Shown here: positions 5,912 to 11,153 of the stretch, one piece after another
Position numbering within the stretch: position 1 is the stretch's first letter
How the letters are laid out: each line of letters begins with the position of its first letter
Source: Actinomycetes bacterium
Lineage (GTDB): Bacteria; Actinomycetota; Actinomycetes; JAJYSQ01
NCBI GenBank assembly: GCA_021793495.1
Contig: JAJYSQ010000011.1
Span: 1 to 11,153 of the forward strand
Length of the DNA stretch: 11,153 nucleotides
Reading direction: 5' to 3'
Position numbers and translations under genes: made by a program
Notes under the pieces: model-generated
Seen by the model: the letters and a program-made list of their open reading frames with translations, nothing else
The model's database searches: none
Told to the model about the DNA's origin: nothing

Positions 5912-8642
5912 CGGCGCCTGCTCCCTCCGCGACCGAGGAGCTCGGTTCCACTCGCCGTCCGGTCCTGAGGTCCAGCACCAGCCGGTGCCCTCCGTGCCGA
6001 GCCTCCAGCAGCCGTGCGTCGAACGGCACCGCACAGGCGGGGTTCTCCAGGTGCGGCCCCAGATCGGGACGACCGTCCCGGTCGAGATCGGCGCTGGTGC
6101 CGTCGACGAGGAACGGTCCTGACCAGCTCAACGACAACCTCCGCCCGTCCCGGGCCGCCCACGCGACACCCGGGTCCGCCGCCGCCCGAGCGCGGAAGTC
6201 CGGCTCGACGAGCCGCGCCACGAAGTCCGAGAACGACCCGTCCTGTTCCCGGCACCCGACCGTCGCCACGTACGCCAAGCCGTCGCCGCGGGGCAGCCAC
6301 TCCTGCCCCGCGGTGTCCCCGGCCCCGGTCGCAACCAGTCCGCCCTCGCACGCGATCGCGACGTACCCCTGCCCCACCCGGCCCGCCAACCAGGATCCTC
6401 GCTGGCCGGTCTCGTCCATCCAGGACACGGGGAACCACACGTGCGTCGAGGCCGCGGGCCCGCCGGAGGGCACCGGGTGGACAACCAGCACCGTGTCGCG
6501 GTCCTGTCGGGCCCGGGGCAGGACGCGCTGGCCCGCCCACGCATTCGGCCTCGCGCTGGAGGAGTCGGAGTCCGACGCCGGGTGGGTGGCGAAGACCTGG
6601 ACCTCCGGGGAGAGCGTGGCCCCCCACACGTGCTCCTGGAGCCCGGGCAGTCCCGACCGGTACTCCTGTACCGAGGAGAGCATGGCACCCTCGGTCCGCC
6701 AGACCCGCAGGTCCGAGTCGTACGGCCGGCTGAGCAGGTCGTGCGCGAACCGGTACCCGCCGTGGTACACCTGGCGGCCCCACCAGGGCACCGCGCCGGC
6801 GGTCGCCACCGAGCGGATCAGCGGCGGCAGGCGGTACCGCGTGGAGGTGGCCAGACAGGTGGCCGGGAGCACCGCGAGGTTCAGCGCGCCGGTGCCCCAC
6901 AGCGCCCACATGATGGGGGCCGTCTCCTCGAACCGGGAGGACCGGAGCGTCTGGGTGTACGACCGTCCGTGGGCGGCGCCGTGGATCCCCTTCCAGGAGT
7001 TGGCGGCCAACGTGAGGAGCAGCTTGTCCAGCAACGCCTCCGCGCGGGCACGCACCTCCGGGTCGGCTGCATGGTCCACCAGCGACACCAGGGCCAGCGA
7101 GTCGATCGCCAGGTAGGCGTTCGAGTCGAACTCGCTGAACCCGCCGCTCATCTTCCGGCGCATCCACTCCAGGGCGAGCTGCCGACCGTGGCGCGCGTGC
7201 TCGGCCCCGGTCCAGCCCGTGTTGGTGAACACCTCGTCGTGGAACGCCTCACCCGCCAGCAGCTCGGCGGTGTGGAACACGAACTGGTGGTTCTCGGTGA
7301 AGTAGCACATAGCGTCCAGCCCCGGCTGGTCGATCCAGTACTTGAAGCCCACCAGCGCCTCGCGCACCGCGTCGCGCAGACCCGCCGGCCACGCACCCTC
7401 CTCGACCTCGTGCCACAGGTGAATCAGGCCCACCGCCTGGAAGTCCGCGCAGTCGGCCCGTGCGGACAGCATGGACAGGGCCGGCTGGAGGTCGTCGGCG
7501 CGGACCTGGGTCTGCGCCCCGGTCGCGATCGCCGCGAGCCCCCGCGCCACGCCGGGCGGGGACGCCACCACGTGGTCGAGCAGCTCGCGGCGCCAGACCT
7601 CGGGATCGGTGCCCTCGGGCTCCGACCGGTACCGCGGTGGCAGCACCGCGACCCGGAGCTGCCGGTACACCGGGCAGCGGTCGTCGTCCACCCGGACCGT
7701 CAGCACCGTCTCCCCGGTGCTCAACATCGACGCGGTGGTCTCCTGTATCGCGTCGTGCTCCGGCGAGGCGACCAGCAGGACGTCCGCCCGACCCTGTTCC
7801 AGCACCACCCTTCTCGGCTCGCCGTCGCCGGGCCTCACCGACAGGGCGCTGCCGACCGGCCCCGACAGCCCTACCGTGGCTCCGGGCAGCGCCCAGGCAT
7901 CGACCCCGACGGCGTCCAGGATCCGTTCGGCGATCTCGCTGGCCCGCTCGTCGGCGCCGGGCGACGGGATGACGACCCGGACCGGCAGGCCGTGCACCGC
8001 CACCCGGGCCACGTGACGCACCTCCCGGAAGGCCACCTGCCAGGTTGCCAGGAACAGCGTGGTGGTCCCCGACACCAGTCGGACGCGCACCCGGTGGCTG
8101 ACCGGCTCCATGTAGGAGACGTCGGTGAACGACCCGACCAGCTCGTCGTCCACCCAGACCGCGACCGGCCCGGTGCAGGACACCTCCAGTGTTCGCCACT
8201 CGGCCTGGTCGACCTCCAGGGTGGTCGCGGCGACGGAGTGCCGGTACTGCGGGGTGAAGCAGAACTCGCTCCAGTCGAGCAGCCCGTCCGCCCCGGTGTG
8301 CATCCTGCTCCACGTACCGGTGTCCGTGCGGACCCGTCCCGGGGCCACCCAGGAGATCGACCCGCCCTCGACGGGCTCCGGCCGAGGCTGGTCGGTGACC
8401 AGCGGGCGACGAGATGCCAGGCGCTGCTTCAGCGGCGCCACGTCCGGGCCGTTCGTCAGCACCCAGCGGCCGTCGGCACCCCACGGTGATCCGTCGGCCG
8501 CGAGGAGCTCGCCGAGGTCCTCGCACGGCGTCGACCACACCGGGCTCGCCAGCCAGTCGCGGATGGTGCCGCCCGGCCCGAGCGCATGCACGGTCCGTCC
8601 GGTGACGGGGACGGTGATGGAGGCGGGGTGGAGCTCTGGCAC
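5901..8642 (-). CDS. Large uncharacterised cytoplasmic protein, possible toroid-fold polysaccharide lyase or hydrolase
   Basis: I do not recognise a named family. The 913-residue protein starts at GTG 8642, with AGGA four bases upstream; the frame extends further but would run antisense through kduI. No signal peptide or membrane segment is seen, so it should be cytoplasmic. Residues 1-340 look mostly beta-stranded (for example V-A-V-W-V-D-D-E-L-V). Residues about 345-660 are helix-rich and hold the best motifs: Y-F-T-E450-N451-H452-Q-F-V-F-H; G-G-F-S-E504-F-D-S-N508-A-Y510-L-A-I-D-S; and A-A-H558-G-R560-S-Y562-T-Q-T-L-R. Residues about 665-913 are again beta-rich. The order, and Asn-His plus a later Tyr, recall (alpha/alpha) toroid lyases such as PL5, PL8 and the heparinase II/III group, but no sequence match is claimed. 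First in the operon and directly before the GH105 gene, it probably acts on the imported oligosaccharide. A hydrolase or accessory role is also possible. Confidence 0.85.
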   Translation of the reverse strand: MPELHPASITVPVTGRTVHALGPGGTIRDWLASPVWSTPCEDLGELLAADGSPWGADGRWVLTNGPDVAPLKQRLASRRPLVTDQPRPEPVEGGSISWVAPGRVRTDTGTWSRMHTGADGLLDWSEFCFTPQYRHSVAATTLEVDQAEWRTLEVSCTGPVAVWVDDELVGSFTDVSYMEPVSHRVRVRLVSGTTTLFLATWQVAFREVRHVARVAVHGLPVRVVIPSPGADERASEIAERILDAVGVDAWALPGATVGLSGPVGSALSVRPGDGEPRRVVLEQGRADVLLVASPEHDAIQETTASMLSTGETVLTVRVDDDRCPVYRQLRVAVLPPRYRSEPEGTDPEVWRRELLDHVVASPPGVARGLAAIATGAQTQVRADDLQPALSMLSARADCADFQAVGLIHLWHEVEEGAWPAGLRDAVREALVGFKYWIDQPGLDAMCYFTENHQFVFHTAELLAGEAFHDEVFTNTGWTGAEHARHGRQLALEWMRRKMSGGFSEFDSNAYLAIDSLALVSLVDHAADPEVRARAEALLDKLLLTLAANSWKGIHGAAHGRSYTQTLRSSRFEETAPIMWALWGTGALNLAVLPATCLATSTRYRLPPLIRSVATAGAVPWWGRQVYHGGYRFAHDLLSRPYDSDLRVWRTEGAMLSSVQEYRSGLPGLQEHVWGATLSPEVQVFATHPASDSDSSSARPNAWAGQRVLPRARQDRDTVLVVHPVPSGGPAASTHVWFPVSWMDETGQRGSWLAGRVGQGYVAIACEGGLVATGAGDTAGQEWLPRGDGLAYVATVGCREQDGSFSDFVARLVEPDFRARAAADPGVAWAARDGRRLSLSWSGPFLVDGTSADLDRDGRPDLGPHLENPACAVPFDARLLEARHGGHRLVLDLRTGRRVEPSSSVAEGAGADVG

Positions 8643-8672
8643 GGAATCCTCGTCCTCTCGACCTGTGCGGGT

Positions 8673-8713
8673 ACCGGCGCGGGAGTGCCGGTGGTCCTGA
8701 CCGGGGCGCCCCG
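8673..8713 (-). promoter_or_regulatory. Palindromes in the presumed 5' leader of the leftward operon
   Basis: Two perfect symmetric elements lie between the predicted leftward promoter and GTG 8642. One is ACCGGC (8673-8678) with GCCGGT (8687-8692) around an eight-base spacer. The other is the 12-base palindrome CGGGGCGCCCCG (8702-8713). They could be RNA stems or regulator sites, for example for the IclR-type protein at the right edge. GC-rich DNA gives short palindromes by chance, so function is uncertain. Confidence 0.35.
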
Positions 8714-8746
8714 ACCATCCCCTGGCGCGCCCTCCGCACCGGTGGC

Positions 8747-8775
8747 ATAGTGACAGCCGTCCTATCCCAAGGCAA
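8747..8775 (-). promoter_or_regulatory. Predicted sigma-70-like promoter of the leftward operon
   Basis: On the minus strand TTGCCT (8775-8770) is followed after exactly 17 bases by CACTAT (8752-8747), a fair -35/-10 pair with the conserved A and final T of the -10. Transcription would start near 8740, giving a leader of about 98 bases before GTG 8642. Read by eye only. Confidence 0.5.
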
Positions 8776-8784
8776 GCGTTTCCC
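8771..8784. promoter_or_regulatory. Candidate operator between the divergent operons
   Basis: GGCAAGCGTTTCCC is imperfectly symmetric about a central CG (five of seven pairs match) and contains AAGCGTTT, which fits the A-A-N-C-G-N-T-T core common to LacI-family operators. It overlaps the predicted -35 of the leftward promoter and lies 22 bases before kduI, so a bound protein could control both operons. The only regulator in view is IclR-type, so the cognate protein is unknown. Confidence 0.4.
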
Positions 8785-8805
8785 ATCTGACAGAAAAGAT
8801 GACCG

Positions 8806-9630
8806 ATGGCTATGGATGTCCGGTACCCCACGCACCCCACGGAGTTCGAGCACCTGACCGGGTGCCAGCTGCGCGAACGCTTCGTCCTCGACGACCTGTT
8901 CTCCCCGGGGGAGATCCATCTGGCTCTGTCCCACCAGGACCGTCTGGTGCTGGGCGGGGTGATCCCGGCAGGCACGGTGGTCCCGCTGCCGGCGCCCGAC
9001 GAGCTGCGCTGCCAGCAGTTCTGTGACCGGCGCGAGCTCGCCGTCGTCTGCCTGGACGGCACCGGTGCGGTGCAGGTGGACGGGGCGGAGCACCCGATGG
9101 GTGCCGAGGACATCCTCTACGTGGGCAAGGGCGCTCGGTCCGTGGAGTTCTCCGGCGGGGACGCCGTGTTCTACCTGGTGTCCGCCCCCGCCCACCAGGT
9201 GCTGCCGACGACCCTCGCCCACCGGGAGGACGCCGAGACCCTGGAGATCGGGGATCCGGCCCTGGCCAGCCGGCGGACGTTGCGCAAGTATGTGCACGAA
9301 GGTGGCATCCAGTCCTGCGAGCTCGCCGTCGGGATCACCACCCTGGCCGAGGGGAGCGTCTGGAACACCATGCCGTGCCACACCCATGAGCGGCGCACCG
9401 AGGTCTACCTGTACTTCGGGCTGGCCGAGGATGCCCGTGTCATGCACCTGTGCGGTCGACCCGACTCCACCCGCAGCCTCGTGCTGGCCGACCGGCAGGC
9501 GGTCATCAGCCCGCCGTGGTCGATCCACACCGGCGCGGGGACCCGCGCCTACCGCTTCGTCTGGTCGACCGCCGGGGAGAACCTCGCCTACAACGACATG
9601 GACCTCGTCGACACCCGCGACCTGCGATGA
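8806..9630 (+). CDS. kduI: 5-keto-4-deoxyuronate isomerase (4-deoxy-L-threo-5-hexosulose-uronate ketol-isomerase)
   Basis: Cytoplasmic cupin-fold isomerase, 274 residues against 278 in E. coli. It converts 5-keto-4-deoxyuronate, released by the GH105 enzyme, into 3-deoxy-2,5-hexodiulosonate for KduD. The match to E. coli KduI runs end to end: the N-terminal M-D-V-R, R-R-E-L-x-V, Y-V-G-K-G-A, W-N-T-M-P-C-H-T-H-E-R-R, A-V-I-S-P-x-W-S-I-H and the ending D-L-R. The metal ligands are intact: H192, H194, E199 and H241, corresponding to E. coli H196, H198, E203 and H245. The start may be ATG 8806 or, two codons on, ATG 8812, which would align with the E. coli N-terminus. Neither has a clear Shine-Dalgarno. 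It heads the rightward operon and its stop overlaps the kduD start by four bases. Confidence 0.97.
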   Translation: MAMDVRYPTHPTEFEHLTGCQLRERFVLDDLFSPGEIHLALSHQDRLVLGGVIPAGTVVPLPAPDELRCQQFCDRRELAVVCLDGTGAVQVDGAEHPMGAEDILYVGKGARSVEFSGGDAVFYLVSAPAHQVLPTTLAHREDAETLEIGDPALASRRTLRKYVHEGGIQSCELAVGITTLAEGSVWNTMPCHTHERRTEVYLYFGLAEDARVMHLCGRPDSTRSLVLADRQAVISPPWSIHTGAGTRAYRFVWSTAGENLAYNDMDLVDTRDLR

Positions 9631-10394
9631 GCGGCTGGTTGGACCGGCAGTTCGGTCTGACGGGCAGGACGGCCCTCGTCACCGGTGCCCGCACCGGTAT
9701 CGGACGCGACGCTGCCTTGGCGCTGGCCGAGGCCGGTGCTGACCTCGTCCTGTGGGGGAGGGAGGAGACCGGCCTCGCCGAGGTTGCCGCGCAGGCCCGG
9801 GCACGAGGCGTTCGGGTCGAGACGATGGGGGTCGACATGTCGGACCTGGACGCCGTGCGCCAGGCAGCCCGGCAGGTGGCCACCACCACGGTCGACATCC
9901 TCGTGAACAACGCCGGCACGATCCGTCGAGCACCGGTGGTGGACACGACGACGGAGCAGTGGCGACAGGTCATGACCGTCAACCTCGATGCTGTCTTCGA
10001 GCTCACCCGGACCCTGGCGACCCCGATGATCGCCCGCGGCCTCGGCACGGTCGTCAACATCGCGTCCCTCCTGTCGTTCCAGGGCGGGCTCAACGTCTCC
10101 GCGTACACCGCGAGCAAGCACGCGATCGCCGGGCTCACCCGCGCGATGGCCAACGAGTGGGCGGCTCGCGGGATCAACGTCAATGCCGTCGCGCCCGGGT
10201 ACATCGAGACCAGCAACACGGAGGCGCTACGGGCGGATCCCGTACGATCGTCCCAGATCCTCGCTCGCATCCCCGCCGGGCGCTGGGGACGGCCCGACGA
10301 CGTGGCCGGTGGCGTGGTGTTCCTCTGCTCCCCAGCCGCTCGCTACATCCACGGGCACGTGCTCGTCATCGATGGCGGGTGGATGTCGTGGTGA
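9627..10394 (+). CDS. kduD: 2-deoxy-D-gluconate 3-dehydrogenase / 2,5-diketo-3-deoxygluconate reductase, SDR family
   Basis: Cytoplasmic NAD(P)H-dependent reductase, 255 residues (E. coli KduD 253), which reduces the KduI product to KDG, the substrate of the kinase in the opposite operon. Classical short-chain dehydrogenase features are all present: cofactor motif T19-G-A-R-T-G-I-G26; N94-N-A-G97; and catalytic S147, Y160 and K164 (Y-T-A-S-K), with the usual 13-residue Ser-Tyr spacing. N-I-A-S-L-L-S-F-Q-G-G-L and the C-terminal D-G-G-W are KduD-like. ATG 9627 lies in ATGA and overlaps the kduI stop by four bases; the longer open frame from 9450 is a kduI shadow. The stop overlaps the next GTG by four bases (10391-10394), so kduI, kduD and the regulator gene form one coupled unit. 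Confidence 0.95.
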   Translation: MSGWLDRQFGLTGRTALVTGARTGIGRDAALALAEAGADLVLWGREETGLAEVAAQARARGVRVETMGVDMSDLDAVRQAARQVATTTVDILVNNAGTIRRAPVVDTTTEQWRQVMTVNLDAVFELTRTLATPMIARGLGTVVNIASLLSFQGGLNVSAYTASKHAIAGLTRAMANEWAARGINVNAVAPGYIETSNTEALRADPVRSSQILARIPAGRWGRPDDVAGGVVFLCSPAARYIHGHVLVIDGGWMSW

Positions 10395-11153
10395 GCGTCG
10401 CCGGGAGCTCGCGGACCGCGACGCCTCGTACCGCCGGCACGCGGCGCGCCCATCCGCAGGCCGAGGAACGGCTCAGCGCGATCGGAAAGGTCGCGGCGAT
10501 CGTCGGGACCCTGGCGACGGACAACCGGCTCTCCTCCATCGCCCGCACCGTCGGGCTGCCCACCTCCACCGTGCACCGGATCCTGCAGGAGCTCGTGGAC
10601 GTGGGGTGGGTGCGGGACGACGGGGAGCACGGCTACCTCGTGGGTGCCCGGCTGCTGGCGATCATCTCTCGGGCCAACGACGACACCACCCTCCTCAGCG
10701 TGGCTCGCCCCATCCTGCGCGACCTGCGCGACACGACCGGCCACACCGTCCACCTGGCCATGCGCCAGGGTGACGAGGCGGTGTACATCGAGAAGCTGGA
10801 CGGCCGCCGCTCCTACCAGATGCGCTCCCACGTGGGGCTGACGATCCCGCTGCACTGCACCGCCATCGGCAAGGCGCTGATGGCGGAGATGCCGGCCGAC
10901 GAGGTGCGGGCGATCGTGAAGCGCACGGGGCTGGCGCCACCCACCGAGCACACCATCACCCGGCTCGACCAGCTCCTCGGACACCTGGACACGATCCGTC
11001 GGAGGGGGTTCGCCTTCGACGAGGAGGAGAACGAGCTGCACATCCACTGCGTGGGGGCGGCCGTGGTGGATCGGCGTGGCGTGCCGGTGGCCGGCGTCAG
11101 CGTCTCGTCGCTCTCCTTCGACATCGACGAGCCGAGGATGCGCCGACACTCCG
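10391..11153 (+). CDS. IclR-family transcriptional regulator (partial, C-terminus off window)
   Basis: DNA-binding regulator, 254 residues visible and open at the right edge; the family is usually 250-280 residues, so little is missing. A 25-residue basic tail precedes the winged helix-turn-helix (about residues 28-90), with L-S-S-I-A-R-T-V-G-L-P-T-S-T-V-H-R-I-L as the helix-turn-helix. The effector domain follows, with H-L-A-M, Y-I-E-K-L-D, P-L-H-C-T-A-I-G-K-A-L, R-R-G-F-A-F-D-E-E-E-N and an A-V-V-D segment, all typical of IclR. GTG 10391 overlaps the kduD stop by four bases; GTG 10388 is in frame and also possible. Being last in the kdu operon suggests autoregulation and a pathway-specific role like KdgR of enterobacteria, which belongs to the same family and responds to KDG. 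The ligand here is inferred. Confidence 0.93.
   Translation, partial: MSVAGSSRTATPRTAGTRRAHPQAEERLSAIGKVAAIVGTLATDNRLSSIARTVGLPTSTVHRILQELVDVGWVRDDGEHGYLVGARLLAIISRANDDTTLLSVARPILRDLRDTTGHTVHLAMRQGDEAVYIEKLDGRRSYQMRSHVGLTIPLHCTAIGKALMAEMPADEVRAIVKRTGLAPPTEHTITRLDQLLGHLDTIRRRGFAFDEEENELHIHCVGAAVVDRRGVPVAGVSVSSLSFDIDEPRMRRHS

Noticed and set aside
5893..7167. 424-codon minus-strand frame inside the large gene
   Set aside because: A same-strand alternate frame without recognisable motifs; the real frame carries the conserved-looking motifs and good spacing to GH105.
6441..8489. 682-codon open frame on the plus strand opposite the large protein
   Set aside because: Very rich in Arg, His, Gly and Gln with no motif; a typical antisense shadow of a high-GC gene.
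8643..9113. N-terminal extension of the 913-aa protein on the minus strand (up to 1,070 residues)
   Set aside because: It would run antisense through the 5' part of kduI and across the promoter region. The extension is Arg/Ser/Gln-rich with no structure, whereas GTG 8642 has a ribosome site.
9506..10270. 254-codon minus-strand frame opposite kduD
   Set aside because: Antisense shadow; kduD has every SDR motif in order.

Overview
The window is GC-rich (roughly 70% by eye). Genes are tightly packed with GTG starts and four-base GTGA/ATGA start-stop overlaps, which suggests a high-GC actinobacterium; the species cannot be named. There are no tRNA or rRNA genes, no mobile elements and no CRISPR. 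It reads as one catabolic locus for an unsaturated-uronate sugar, built as two divergent operons around a 163-base control region (8643-8805).

The leftward operon (minus strand) begins at 8642. In transcription order it holds an unrecognised 913-aa cytoplasmic protein, a GH105-type unsaturated uronyl hydrolase, a 2-keto-3-deoxygluconate (KDG) kinase and a KDPG-type aldolase. A CUT1 sugar ABC importer follows (lipoprotein binding protein, MalF-like permease, MalG-like permease); the last gene runs off the left edge. The rightward operon (plus strand) holds kduI, kduD and an IclR-family regulator that runs off the right edge.

The genes join into one route. The ABC system imports an oligosaccharide, and GH105 removes a 4,5-unsaturated uronic acid from its end. 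The released sugar opens to 5-keto-4-deoxyuronate. KduI isomerises this and KduD reduces it to KDG, the kinase makes KDPG, and the aldolase splits KDPG to pyruvate and glyceraldehyde-3-phosphate. No ABC ATPase and no secreted depolymerase are seen here, so both must lie outside the window.

The most interesting item is the 913-aa protein. It has no signal peptide and looks like a beta-sandwich / alpha-alpha toroid / beta-sandwich enzyme. Its Glu-Asn-His motif and downstream His-Gly-Arg-Ser-Tyr motif recall toroid-fold polysaccharide lyases, so it could create the unsaturated end inside the cell. Other points worth a second look are two adjacent pairs of 13-base tandem repeats in the MalF-like permease gene, an 11-bp hairpin over the kinase ribosome site, and a LacI-like half-symmetric operator on the leftward -35 although the local regulator is IclR-type.
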